A stretch of DNA of 64,000 nt from Nitrososphaerota archaeon (lineage in GTDB: Archaea > Thermoproteota > Nitrososphaeria > Nitrososphaerales > Gagatemarchaeaceae), in NCBI GenBank assembly GCA_028867035.1, contig JAGWHB010000004.1, forward strand, positions 1 through 64,000, read 5' to 3'. Position 1 is the first letter of the stretch. Every line of letters begins with the position of its first letter. Under the pieces are notes generated by a model. The model was not told the origin of the DNA and did not search any database. It saw only the letters and a program-made list of their open reading frames with translations. Position numbers and translations under genes: made by a program. This document shows, piece by piece, positions 15,989 to 24,485 of the stretch.

Positions 15989-17505
15989 GACGCGGCTATG
16001 CCCCCCAGCAGCTTGCCGAGCTCCCCGATGCCGGCCCCCCTCTTCAGCTCGCCTATGATCTTGCCTTCGTAGAGGACCATTATCCTGTCGCTGAGGTCGA
16101 GTATTTCGTCGAAGTCGGCGCTCACAAGAAGGACACCCCTCCCCGAGTTCCTTGCTTCGACCAGCAGGGACTGGATGTACTCGGTGCTGGCCACGTCCAG
16201 GCCCCTGGTAGGCTGGTGGGCGATCAGGAGGTGCGGCTGCCCAGCCAGCTCGCGGCCGACGATTACCTTCTGCTGGTTCCCTCCCGAAAGGTTCCTCGCC
16301 TTGACATCGATCCCGGAAGTGGAGACGTTGAATGCCTTGACTATCCTTCGCGCGAAGTCTCTGACCCTCTTCGGTACCATGAATCCGCGTCTTGAGAACT
16401 CCGAGCTGTTGGTGACCCCAAGGACGACGTTCTCCGCAATAGAGAAGTCGAGGATTAGGCCGCTGAGGGCCCTGTCTTCGGGGACGTGGGCCACAGAAAG
16501 CTTCAGGATCTCAGAGGTCGAGAGCTCGTTGGTGAGCTTGCCGCTCAGGCGGATCGACCCCGATGTGGGCCGCATGAGGCCCATGATGCACTCCACCAGC
16601 TCGGTCTGGCCGTTCCCTTCGACCCCCGCCACCCCGACTATCTCTCCTGCCCTGACCGTCAGGGAACAGCCGTTGAGGCCCCTGGTCTTGTGCTTCGTCG
16701 AGGCCGACAGGTTCTCTATCTGCAGGAGAGTTTCGCCGGGCTGATAGGGGGCGAATATGAACTTCCTCTCGACCTGCCTCCCTACCATTGCGTTGGCGAG
16801 GATATCGAACGTCGCTTCCTTCGTTTCTACGGTCGTGACCACCTTCCCCCTCCGCATTATGGTGATCCTGTTCGTGACTGCCATCACTTCCTTCAGCTTG
16901 TGGGTGATGAATATCACAGTCGAACCCCCCTCGGTCAGACGCTTCATAGACCTGAACAGGTCCTCGGCTTCAAGGGGGGTCAGCACGGCGGTGGGTTCGT
17001 CCAGGATGAGGACCTTCGCCCCCCTGTGCAGGGCCTTCAGGATCTCCACCCTCTGCTTGAACCCCGTGGGGAGGTCCTCGGCCAGGGTGTCGAGGTCCAT
17101 TTCAAGGCCGACCTGTCCTATGAGCTCCTGGACCTGCCTCCTCGACTCGGCCCTGTCGACGAAGCCCACATGGGAAGGCTCTGAGCCGAGGATTATGTTC
17201 TCCATTACGGTGAGGTTGGGGACGAGAGTGAACGCCTGGTGGACCATGCCGAGGCCGAGGGCGATCGCGTCGGCCGAGTTTCGTATGTGGACCTTCTTCC
17301 CCTGCACTTCTATGGAGCCCTCGTCCATCACGTAGAGGCCGTAGAGGACGTTCATCAGGGTGCTCTTGCCTGCGCCGTTCTCCCCGAGGATGCCCATCAC
17401 CTCCCCCGGGCCCACGGTGAGGTCGACGCCGTCGACGGCCACGACGCCGGGGAAAGTCTTCCTTATTCCTGTCATCCTGAGCATCGGTTCTGTCATTAGA
17501 ATCAC
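15985..17505 (-). CDS. BMP-type nucleoside ABC transporter, double ATPase subunit
   Basis: The 506-residue protein contains two fused nucleotide-binding domains. NBD1 has Walker A GENGAGKST and Walker B VLILDEPTAVL, but its signature reads LPTGFKQRVEIL instead of LSxGxQQ. NBD2 has a degenerate Walker A (GVEGNGQTEL) and Walker B (LLIAHQPTRGLD), both usual in this family, with an intact signature LSGGNQQK. The arrangement leaves one strong hydrolytic site. It powers import through the two permeases encoded immediately downstream. The start may be the ATG at 17505 or the in-frame ATG three codons on. Confidence 0.92.
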   Translation of the reverse strand: MILMTEPMLRMTGIRKTFPGVVAVDGVDLTVGPGEVMGILGENGAGKSTLMNVLYGLYVMDEGSIEVQGKKVHIRNSADAIALGLGMVHQAFTLVPNLTVMENIILGSEPSHVGFVDRAESRRQVQELIGQVGLEMDLDTLAEDLPTGFKQRVEILKALHRGAKVLILDEPTAVLTPLEAEDLFRSMKRLTEGGSTVIFITHKLKEVMAVTNRITIMRRGKVVTTVETKEATFDILANAMVGRQVERKFIFAPYQPGETLLQIENLSASTKHKTRGLNGCSLTVRAGEIVGVAGVEGNGQTELVECIMGLMRPTSGSIRLSGKLTNELSTSEILKLSVAHVPEDRALSGLILDFSIAENVVLGVTNSSEFSRRGFMVPKRVRDFARRIVKAFNVSTSGIDVKARNLSGGNQQKVIVGRELAGQPHLLIAHQPTRGLDVASTEYIQSLLVEARNSGRGVLLVSADFDEILDLSDRIMVLYEGKIIGELKRGAGIGELGKLLGGIAAS

Positions 17506-17542
17506 AAAAAGGAAAGGGTAGGTGAGGACCTCTCACCTATCG

Positions 17543-18859
17543 CTAGACGCCTGTGTCGGTGTAGACTTCGGGTACGGTAATGGAGCCGTTGATGATGCCC
17601 TTCGTGATCTGCGCCATCACCTGCTTGGCGATGGGCGTGAGGAACTGGCTGGTGTACTGGAAGTTGGTCGGGCCCACTGCCCCCTGAGCGAGTCCCAGGA
17701 GGAACACTCCCCTCACGTGGCAGGCTGCGTCGCCGTTGGCGCCGCAGAGTGCGGTCTGCCCGTTGTAGAAGGAGGGCGCGAATTTGGTCGGGTTGTTCCA
17801 GAGGGCGCTGAAGTTGCCGTGCACGACCCAGTTCGCCACGTCGAAGACTCCGAGATCTACCTTCTTTATCTCAGATGTCAGGACGAACGATGGCGCCTTG
17901 AGGCTCGTGGCCGCCGTCGATGAGTTGGTCGTGGTGTAGAACTGCTTGGTTCCGTAGTAGTCCTGGTTAGCATCGACTCCTATCGCCCACACCGGTGGAG
18001 CGGTGGAGTTGGACCAGTTCCAGCCCTGCTGCTGGTCGTACTGGCCGATGGCGTTGAAGGTGCCGATCCCCGTGCCGCCCGCTGCGGTGAAGATGATCTT
18101 GTCACCCGCGGCTATCATGCTCTGGCCGTTCTTGTAGCCCCCAGTCTGGTCTGCGAAACCGTTGAAGCCCGTGGAGTCATACTTCTCCGTGAGCGTGTTG
18201 TTGTATGCGCTTCCGGTCACCCTCGTCAGGTACTGGTCAGCCCATGTGGCTCCGAACTTCCAGCCGTTCCAGAACTTGAAGATGATGCCGGTCGTCACCC
18301 CTCCCAGGAAGCCGATCTTTCCGCCGTTCCCTGCCATGGCGGCAGAGAGCGCGCCCACTATGGCGCTCCCGACGTGTTCCTGGTACTTGATTGCGATCAG
18401 ATTGGTGACGTTGTAGATGTCCCCGTCGACCTGGGCGAACAATTGGTTGGGATACTTCTGGGAGAAGTTGTAGATGGCTCCGTCGTCGTCGAAGCCGACC
18501 CCCACGATGAGGTTCAGATGGTCGTTGATCAGTGTCGCGAAGAGCTGTGGAATCCCTGTCGTCGACGTCGCTACTTCGTACTTGTAGTCAACGCCTAGTA
18601 TCGTATTGGCCTGTATCATGCCCTGATAGGCCAGGTCGTTGAAACCTCTGTCCCCTAGGCCCCCGACGTCGAAGACGACGCCGATGGACATGCCCTTGCC
18701 TGGAAGGACCGCGGAGGTGGTGGTGGTCGTAGTGGTTGTGTTTGGACCCGGCGAGTAATATGCGATGTAGTAGTATGCCCCCGCCGCTATCACGAGGAGG
18801 ACGACTACGATTGCTACGCCTGCACCTGTGCTAATTGCTTTTCTAGTTTGAACGTTCAA
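17543..18859 (-). CDS. BMP-family nucleoside-binding protein
   Basis: The 438-residue protein has an N-terminal membrane anchor (residues 12-34), a Thr-rich linker, and a BMP/Med periplasmic-binding domain beginning MSIGVVFDVGGLGDRGFND, the family's hallmark. It would capture nucleosides outside the membrane for the ABC transporter encoded downstream. Thr-rich linkers between anchor and domain are typical of archaeal surface binding proteins and are probably glycosylated. The TTG start at 18859 lies about 37 bp from a TATA element at 18894-18901. A 14-bp perfect palindrome spans the start codon. Confidence 0.9.
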   Translation of the reverse strand: MNVQTRKAISTGAGVAIVVVLLVIAAGAYYYIAYYSPGPNTTTTTTTTSAVLPGKGMSIGVVFDVGGLGDRGFNDLAYQGMIQANTILGVDYKYEVATSTTGIPQLFATLINDHLNLIVGVGFDDDGAIYNFSQKYPNQLFAQVDGDIYNVTNLIAIKYQEHVGSAIVGALSAAMAGNGGKIGFLGGVTTGIIFKFWNGWKFGATWADQYLTRVTGSAYNNTLTEKYDSTGFNGFADQTGGYKNGQSMIAAGDKIIFTAAGGTGIGTFNAIGQYDQQQGWNWSNSTAPPVWAIGVDANQDYYGTKQFYTTTNSSTAATSLKAPSFVLTSEIKKVDLGVFDVANWVVHGNFSALWNNPTKFAPSFYNGQTALCGANGDAACHVRGVFLLGLAQGAVGPTNFQYTSQFLTPIAKQVMAQITKGIINGSITVPEVYTDTGV

Positions 18860-18860
18860 A
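18847..18860. promoter_or_regulatory. 14-bp perfect palindrome over the binding-protein start codon
   Basis: TTTGAACGTTCAAA is a perfect inverted repeat that includes the TTG start of the nucleoside-binding-protein gene, about 10-23 bp downstream of the inferred transcription start. Its position would suit an operator that blocks transcription, but no regulator is encoded next to it and chance is possible. Confidence 0.3.
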
Positions 18861-18893
18861 ATGCTTTCTCGTCCGCCGGCTCTGAGGTTTGGT

Positions 18894-18901
18894 TATTTAA
18901 A
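18894..18901. promoter_or_regulatory. TATA element of the nucleoside transporter operon
   Basis: TATTTAAA is symmetric enough to serve both strands. On the minus strand it would start transcription near 18870, upstream of the TTG at 18859. The divergent PfkB gene may use it too, or a closer TATA-like element (CATAAG, 18950-18955). Confidence 0.45.
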
Positions 18902-18979
18902 CGGAAAGCAGATAGTTTTCCATCTCGGTCGAAAAAGGGGCAAAGCGTTCATAAGACCACCGGGCCGGCGCGAGCCTGC

Positions 18980-19885
18980 TTGAGAATTCTTGTCGCCGGG
19001 TTCATCACCATCGACTCGATACAGCTCCCGGTCCGCCAGATCACCTCAGTGGGAGGGCCGCCGTCATACGCCGGCCTCGTCTGCTCGAGGTTCGGGCACA
19101 GCGTCGTCCCGCTGACCAAGGTGGGGGCCGACTTCCCGGACGAGCAGGCGGTCTGGCTAGCGCGGAACGGGGTCACGCTAAGGGCCTCTGACAGGAGCGC
19201 CACCAGACCCACCACAAGGTTCCGGATCTCCGACACGGCGGGGAAGAGGACGCTCTATCTCGCAGCCAGGTGCGAGGACCTCTCAGCTTCCCAGATACCT
19301 CCGGACACCCGGTTCAGCGCGGTGCTCGTGAGCCCCCTCGCGGGGGAGGTCTCCTCTTCGCTGTTCACCGAGCTGTCGTCGCGCTCTGACTTTACATTCC
19401 TGGACCCCCAGGGCTTCGTCCGCTCCTTCGACAAGGACGGCAAAGTCTCGGCGTCCTCCCTCCAAGACAGAGACATCCTGACGAAGGTCGACGCGGTGAA
19501 GATGGACAGGACGGAGGCGGAGATGCTCACGGGGAAGAGCAGCCCGAGGGAAGCGCTGGAGAAGCTTTCTTCGATAGGCGTCCGAAAGGGGATGGTGACC
19601 CAGGGGGCGGGAGATTGCTTTGTCCTCGACGGCGCGAGGATCTACGAGGTGGGCGTCCCGAAGGTCCCTGTCATCGACAGCACCGGTGCCGGAGACATAT
19701 TGAGCGGTGCGACCATCAGCTGGTACCTGAAGACGAGGGACTTCCTCCGGAGCGCATGTTTCGGGATAGCCGCGTCCTCCCTGTCGCTGCACATGATAGC
19801 CCTGGCCAAGATCGACCTGCCGATGAGCGTCGACGACAGCGCGATGCGGCTGTATTCTATGGCGAGCCCGGTCGCCGCCGTCTGA
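18980..19885 (+). CDS. PfkB-family carbohydrate/nucleoside kinase
   Basis: The protein is about 301 residues and has the ribokinase fold: an N-terminal VAGFITIDSIQL strand, a GGPPSYAG glycine motif, and the C-terminal anion-hole signature DSTGAGD with catalytic Asp. It should phosphorylate a sugar or nucleoside with ATP; substrate is unknown. TTG at 18980 sits at the first strand and about 27 bp from CATAAG; the frame upstream of it is not protein-like. It is divergent from the nucleoside transporter operon and convergent with a second PfkB gene (29 bp overlap), suggesting that both kinases act on transporter cargo or its breakdown products. Confidence 0.85.
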   Translation: MRILVAGFITIDSIQLPVRQITSVGGPPSYAGLVCSRFGHSVVPLTKVGADFPDEQAVWLARNGVTLRASDRSATRPTTRFRISDTAGKRTLYLAARCEDLSASQIPPDTRFSAVLVSPLAGEVSSSLFTELSSRSDFTFLDPQGFVRSFDKDGKVSASSLQDRDILTKVDAVKMDRTEAEMLTGKSSPREALEKLSSIGVRKGMVTQGAGDCFVLDGARIYEVGVPKVPVIDSTGAGDILSGATISWYLKTRDFLRSACFGIAASSLSLHMIALAKIDLPMSVDDSAMRLYSMASPVAAV

Positions 19886-20852
19886 GGCCTCCGAGCGCCA
19901 GCATTTTCGATTCGAGCTCGTTTCTGGTAGGGCTCCCCCTGGTGAGCGGGCTGGTCGCCTTCAGAGCACCCGCCAGGTTCCCCCAAGCGGCCGCTTTTGC
20001 CGGGCTCAGTCCCATCATGGAGTACGAGACATGGGCCGCTAGGAACGCGTCCCCCGAGCCCGTGCTGTTCACAGCCTTCAGCCCCAGGCGGCCGAGGTCG
20101 GCCGGTCGGACGAGTCGTGTCGTGCGCCCCTCCGACGCCAGGCACCCCGCCGGGCCGAGGGTGGCCACCACTATGAGGCGGGGGAACTCCCTTCGAATGG
20201 CCTCCACGCCCGCTGCGGGGGTGGCGAGCCCGGTGAGTCTGGCAAGCTCGCTCCTGTCTACGACAAGCTCGTGGACCTGTCGGAGGACTTCGGCCAGCTT
20301 TCCATGGGACTCTGCGCTCCTCACTCCGGAGCTGTAGACGGCCCGCCGGCCCTCCCGGCGAGCGGACCTCGCAGCGGCGAGGGCGACATTGAGGGGGACG
20401 TCCATTATCACGACAGTCGACGCGGCGGCGAGGGCGGCAGCTGATCCCGGAGAAGTCAGGTGCCGGGGTTCGAGCGCGTCGTTGGCGCCCAGGAGCGTGT
20501 AGATGGACTTGCGACCGGACCCGTCGACAAGGACGAAGGCCCGGCCTGAAGAACATCCCTTGATCGTGGCGACCCCGTCGGTGCGGACCCCATCGTCCCT
20601 GAGGCTTTCAAGCAGCGGCCCCCTCAGATCGTCTGTTCCCAGCGCCCCTACGAACGCCACGCGCCCCTTGCCGAGGATCCTCGAAGCTGCCACGGCGACG
20701 TTGGCGCCCTTCCCTCCGGGGGACGACTCGACCTTCTCGACCACGACCTCCGCCCCCGGCTCGGCGAAATTCCGCAGGAAGATCGTGGTGTCCCAGTTGA
20801 CTGCGCCGAGGACGACGACCTCGAGGCGGGGCCGGCCGCTGGGATTGGTCAT
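19857..20852 (-). CDS. PfkB-family kinase, ribokinase-like
   Basis: The 331-residue kinase starts with VVVLGAVNWDTT, has the ribokinase-type motif SSPGGKGANVAVA near residue 44 (substrate binding) and the ATP/anion-hole signature NSTGSGDAF with the catalytic Asp. The GGKGAN motif favours ribose, nucleoside or a similar pentose substrate. It follows proS with 16 bp between them on the same strand, so it may be co-transcribed, and it faces the other PfkB gene tail to tail. With the neighbouring transporter it may send ribose from nucleosides into metabolism; this is inferred from context. Confidence 0.87.
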   Translation of the reverse strand: MTNPSGRPRLEVVVLGAVNWDTTIFLRNFAEPGAEVVVEKVESSPGGKGANVAVAASRILGKGRVAFVGALGTDDLRGPLLESLRDDGVRTDGVATIKGCSSGRAFVLVDGSGRKSIYTLLGANDALEPRHLTSPGSAAALAAASTVVIMDVPLNVALAAARSARREGRRAVYSSGVRSAESHGKLAEVLRQVHELVVDRSELARLTGLATPAAGVEAIRREFPRLIVVATLGPAGCLASEGRTTRLVRPADLGRLGLKAVNSTGSGDAFLAAHVSYSMMGLSPAKAAAWGNLAGALKATSPLTRGSPTRNELESKMLALGGLRRRRPGSP

Positions 20853-20868
20853 GGCGGAGCCAGGCCCG

Positions 20869-22305
20869 CTAGTAGGACTTGCCGAAGTTGGCCCTGTGTG
20901 ACGAGCCCTTGCCGCAGACTATGCATTTCCCCTTCTCTGTGTCGAGGAGGACGTTGAGGACTACGCCCCCCGTCTCCTGCTTCAGCTTGGCCTCGCACTC
21001 CGCGTCCTCGCACCAGGGTATCTGCACTATCCCCCCCTTCTGGCCCAGGGTCTTCTTCAGCTCGCCCATGGTGTCAGCCTGGTGCGTGTTCTTGGAGAGC
21101 GCGTCCGAGGCTTTTCGGTAGAGGCTGGCCTGTATCTCCTCTAGTTCCTTCTCGACCTCGTCCTCGATCGCTGCCGCCTTGACGACCCTCTTCGCGCCCG
21201 TGTCCCTCCTGACGAGTACCGCCTGCCTCTCCTTCATGTCCCGGGGGCCGAACTCGACCCTCAGGGGCACCCCCTTCAGCTCCCACTGGTTGAACTTGCG
21301 GCCCGGGGTGAGGTGGTCCCTGTCGTCAAGGATTGTCCTGAACCTTGACAGTGCCCCCAGCAGCTTCGCGGCCTCGGCGAGGACAGCCTGCTTGCTTTCG
21401 TCGTTCATGATGGGCACGAGGACCACCTGGACCGCCGCCAGCCTCGGTGGTACAACCGCCCCCCTGTCGTCGCTGTGCACGGCCAGCATCACCCCCAGTT
21501 CCCTGGTCGAGATGGCCCAGGTGTTCTGATAGGCGAACTGCTTGTTGCCGTCTTTGTCGACGAAAGTTATCTCGAAGGCCTTCGAGAAGTTCTGGCCGTC
21601 AGCGTGCCAGTCGGGGCCCTGGATCGCTTTCCCGTCAGGGAGCAGGTGCTCTATGCAGTAGGTGGCTTCGGCCCCCGCGAAAGTCTCGGACCTCGACTTC
21701 CGTCCGAAGTAACCCGGCAGAGCCATCCACTCCTCAGTCATCCTGCGGTATATCCCCATGACGACATCCCTCTCCGCGTCCGCCTCTTCTCTGGTGGCGA
21801 AGAGCGAGTGCCCCTCGTTCCAAAGGAACTCTCTCGACCTTAGGAGCATGGTGGGGTGCTTGAACTCCCAGCGTATCACGTTGTTCCACTGGTTGAGCCT
21901 CAGAGGGAGGTCGCGCCAGGACCTGATCCATCGGGAGACCACCTCGTACATCAGCGTCTCGGAGGTGGGTCTGATTGCGAGCCTTTCGTCGAGCTTCGAG
22001 TCCCCCGTCTGCGTGACCCAGGCCACCTCGGGGGCGAAACCTTCGACGTGTTCGGCCTCCTTCTTCAGGAGGCGCTCGGGGATGAGCAGCGGGAAGTAGG
22101 TGTTGCTGACCCCGGATTTCTTGAGCTGTGCGTCAGTCTCTTTCTGGATGTTCTCCCAGATGGCGTACCCGGACGGGCGGAAGACGACGCACCCTGAGAC
22201 GGGGCTGTAGTCGGCTATCTCGGACTTCAGGACGACCTGGGTGTACCACTCGTCGAAGTTCTCGCCCTTCTTGGCCGTCAGGCCCTCCTGGCTCGCACTT
22301 GACAT
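20869..22305 (-). CDS. proS: Prolyl-tRNA synthetase, archaeal/eukaryotic type
   Basis: The 478-residue class II synthetase charges tRNA-Pro. It lacks the bacterial editing insertion and has the archaeal/eukaryotic layout: FDEWYTQVV at the N-terminus, motif 1 region with GYAIWENIQ, motif 2 (RWEFKHPTMLLRSREF), the proline-pocket region WHADGQNF, motif 3 (GVMLAVHSDDRG), an anticodon-binding domain, and the C-terminal zinc-associated domain ending GKSY. The ATG at 22305 lies about 30 bp from a TATA-like element (CATTAAG, around 22335). Confidence 0.96.
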   Translation of the reverse strand: MSSASQEGLTAKKGENFDEWYTQVVLKSEIADYSPVSGCVVFRPSGYAIWENIQKETDAQLKKSGVSNTYFPLLIPERLLKKEAEHVEGFAPEVAWVTQTGDSKLDERLAIRPTSETLMYEVVSRWIRSWRDLPLRLNQWNNVIRWEFKHPTMLLRSREFLWNEGHSLFATREEADAERDVVMGIYRRMTEEWMALPGYFGRKSRSETFAGAEATYCIEHLLPDGKAIQGPDWHADGQNFSKAFEITFVDKDGNKQFAYQNTWAISTRELGVMLAVHSDDRGAVVPPRLAAVQVVLVPIMNDESKQAVLAEAAKLLGALSRFRTILDDRDHLTPGRKFNQWELKGVPLRVEFGPRDMKERQAVLVRRDTGAKRVVKAAAIEDEVEKELEEIQASLYRKASDALSKNTHQADTMGELKKTLGQKGGIVQIPWCEDAECEAKLKQETGGVVLNVLLDTEKGKCIVCGKGSSHRANFGKSY

Positions 22306-22360
22306 GGACGTTTCGCCACCTTGAAGTGCGCTTAATGAACGTGCCCCTGAACGCGCGGGC

Positions 22361-22963
22361 TCAGCCGGAGCTCGACAGCAGGATGTATCCCCCGAGGATG
22401 AGGAAGACCGCCGCCGAGACTATGCGGAGCCTTCCAGGGGTGAGGACACGCCCCAGCCTGCTGCCCAGGGCTGTCTCGAGCCCGGTGGCGGCGATCAGCC
22501 CGGTGATGGTGCCTGTGAAGACGAGGAGCGGGTTGGAGTAGCGAGCGACGAAGACGATGGTGAGCACCTCCGTGGCGTCCCCCGCTATGTCCAGGACCGC
22601 GAGCGATGCGACGAGCGCTAGGAACGTCCTCCAGGGGCTCCTTATCTTCTCTATCTTCGACTCCTCCCGCTCTACCGAGCCCAGTCCAATGATACCCTTC
22701 ACCTGCCAGAGGCCGTAGCCCACCATGATGGCGCCTCCGACCAATCGGACCCAGAGGACGGGGACGATTACCAGGAGCAGGGACCCGACGCTCACGAAGA
22801 GGGCTGTGGTCAGGACGAAGGCTGTGACCCCCGCCAGGAATGCGACCATGGCCCTGACCCTGGTGGAGACTGTGATGAGAAGGAAGGCGTCCTTGTCCGT
22901 CAGCTCGGTGACGAACAGGGCGGCGGCTATCGCGCCAAAAGCAGCGAGGGTGAAGTCAGCCAA
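22361..22963 (-). CDS. GDT1/TMEM165-like (UPF0016) cation transporter, divergent motifs
   Basis: This 200-residue membrane protein shows the two-repeat layout of the UPF0016 family of Mn2+/Ca2+:H+ antiporters. Each repeat should carry E-x-G-D-[KR]-[TS]; here they read ELTDKDAF near residue 20 and LDIAGDATE near residue 122, so the acidic residues are kept but the motifs are altered. The ion may therefore differ. About six helices are predicted. The TTG at 22963 lies 31 bp after the upstream membrane-protein gene, so co-transcription is likely. Confidence 0.65.
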   Translation of the reverse strand: MADFTLAAFGAIAAALFVTELTDKDAFLLITVSTRVRAMVAFLAGVTAFVLTTALFVSVGSLLLVIVPVLWVRLVGGAIMVGYGLWQVKGIIGLGSVEREESKIEKIRSPWRTFLALVASLAVLDIAGDATEVLTIVFVARYSNPLLVFTGTITGLIAATGLETALGSRLGRVLTPGRLRIVSAAVFLILGGYILLSSSG

Positions 22964-22994
22964 TGGGCCGCCCTGATGTGATCCCTGGAGGACG

Positions 22995-23612
22995 CTACTC
23001 CTTCTTGGTAGGAGCGGCCTTCCTCTCCGGGTAGAGGTACATCACGAGGCCGACCACGAGGAGGGCGAGCGCGATCCCCAGCCCGAGGGTTACATCCCTC
23101 TTTCCGATCTCGTAGATCGAAGCAGGGACGAGGAGGAGGGCTATGATGGCCAAGACCTTCGTGTTCGTCAGGGCCGAGAGCTTGACCTGGGCCGTGACCA
23201 GATAGCTGAGCAGGACCATCATGGTTGGAAATACGAGCCCGTATCGGCCTATGATGAAATCGTTGGCGGCTCCTGAAAGGCCAGTGAAGCCGTTGGCGTA
23301 CAGGGCTGCGACCAGGACGAGGATAAGGCTCGCCGCCGCTATGTATTGGAGGGTGCTCCCGAGGGATATGAGCTTGGCGGGCCGCTCCGCGGGGCGCGCG
23401 CTGCTGACCTCTATCATAAGGCCGAGCATGACGGAGAGCGACCCAAGGATGAATATAGTCGGGTCCCTGGTGACCGCCAGGTATGCCGAGGCCGGGAGCC
23501 ATGCGGATATCCCGCTCTGGGCCCAGAGGTAGATGCCGTAGACACCGCTGAGGATGAATGGGACCATGTACAGCAGGGTGGTGAAATCTTCGTAACGTCC
23601 CCTGCTGCTCAT
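22995..23612 (-). CDS. Hypothetical membrane protein with about six helices
   Basis: The protein is about 205 residues from ATG 23612, which lies about 27 bp from a TATA box (CTTAAAAC, 23640-23647); a longer frame upstream would start inside the neighbouring trmI gene. Hydrophobic segments occur throughout, with short loops, and the tail is Lys-rich (ERKAAPTKKE). No family was recognised. It precedes the GDT1-like transporter gene in a probable two-gene operon. Confidence 0.65.
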   Translation of the reverse strand: MSSRGRYEDFTTLLYMVPFILSGVYGIYLWAQSGISAWLPASAYLAVTRDPTIFILGSLSVMLGLMIEVSSARPAERPAKLISLGSTLQYIAAASLILVLVAALYANGFTGLSGAANDFIIGRYGLVFPTMMVLLSYLVTAQVKLSALTNTKVLAIIALLLVPASIYEIGKRDVTLGLGIALALLVVGLVMYLYPERKAAPTKKE

Positions 23613-23649
23613 TGTATTTGCCTGCGCGACCGGATTGGGCTTAAAACAG

Positions 23650-24435
23650 TTACGATGGCGCAGGCGGGCTGCGCGTCGTGCGGCCGAACGTGAGGTATGC
23701 GGTGTGTCCAACCATGATGTTGGACGGCCTGGTCATGCCCACCCTGGCCTCGAGGTGTCGGAGCAATATCTCGAGAGTCTCGACTGCGACGAAACCTTCT
23801 TCCTTCAGCTTTGCCACCAGCTTCTCTGCCTGGTTGGTTGTCGGGGTGATGGCGGCCATCGGAGCCGACGGCCTGAGGGCCTTCTTCATGCTCTGGACCA
23901 CCTCCCAGGGGTCCCCCACGTCGAGGACGCCGGCGTCGAAGCCCCCTTCGTCGAAGCCGAGGCGGGAGTCCCCCACCTTGAAGGTCACGAACTTCGAGAG
24001 TCCCAGCCTTTCGATGTTCTTCCTCGCGACGTCCTGGAACTCAGGGTTGAAGTCGTAGGTATAGACCATCCCCGTGGGCTGGACGAGATATGCCATCAGC
24101 GCGGTGGTGGCACCGCTCCCGGTCCCGGTCTCGATGACGCGGGACCCCGCGTGGACTCCCAGCTTCACCATGATGAGCCCGAGGTCCTTCGGGTAGATCA
24201 CCTGGGTGCTCCTTGCCAGCTTCATCACGAGGTCTTCGATGGTGGGCTCCAGGATGATGAGCTCGTCCCCCAGGGTGGTGGTCACCGTCGCTCCGAACTC
24301 CTGCCCGACGAGTGCGGACACGTCGAGTATCCCGAGGTGGGTGTGGAGCTTGGGTGTGTCCTTGGGCCTCACGAGCCAGCGGCGCCTCCTGTCCCTGTAG
24401 ACCAGCACGTAGGAGTCGGCTGCTATCCTGTCCAC
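23650..24435 (-). CDS. trmI: tRNA (adenine-N1)-methyltransferase TrmI
   Basis: The 261-residue SAM-dependent enzyme methylates A57/A58 in the T loop of archaeal tRNAs. It has an N-terminal beta domain, then a Rossmann core with SAM motif VIETGTGSGATT, the acidic loop YDFNPEFQDVARKN, and LDVGDPWEVV where the related enzymes have a catalytic Asp motif. The downstream NPTTNQ-like segment reads TPTTNQAEKL. GTG at 24435 lies about 28 bp from a TATA-like CATTTAG (24457-24463). It is probably transcribed alone. Confidence 0.9.
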   Translation of the reverse strand: MDRIAADSYVLVYRDRRRRWLVRPKDTPKLHTHLGILDVSALVGQEFGATVTTTLGDELIILEPTIEDLVMKLARSTQVIYPKDLGLIMVKLGVHAGSRVIETGTGSGATTALMAYLVQPTGMVYTYDFNPEFQDVARKNIERLGLSKFVTFKVGDSRLGFDEGGFDAGVLDVGDPWEVVQSMKKALRPSAPMAAITPTTNQAEKLVAKLKEEGFVAVETLEILLRHLEARVGMTRPSNIMVGHTAYLTFGRTTRSPPAPS

Positions 24436-24485
24436 GTGGGCGCGCCCCCGCGAGGAGGTCTAAATGCTTGTGGGCCCGGTGGTGT

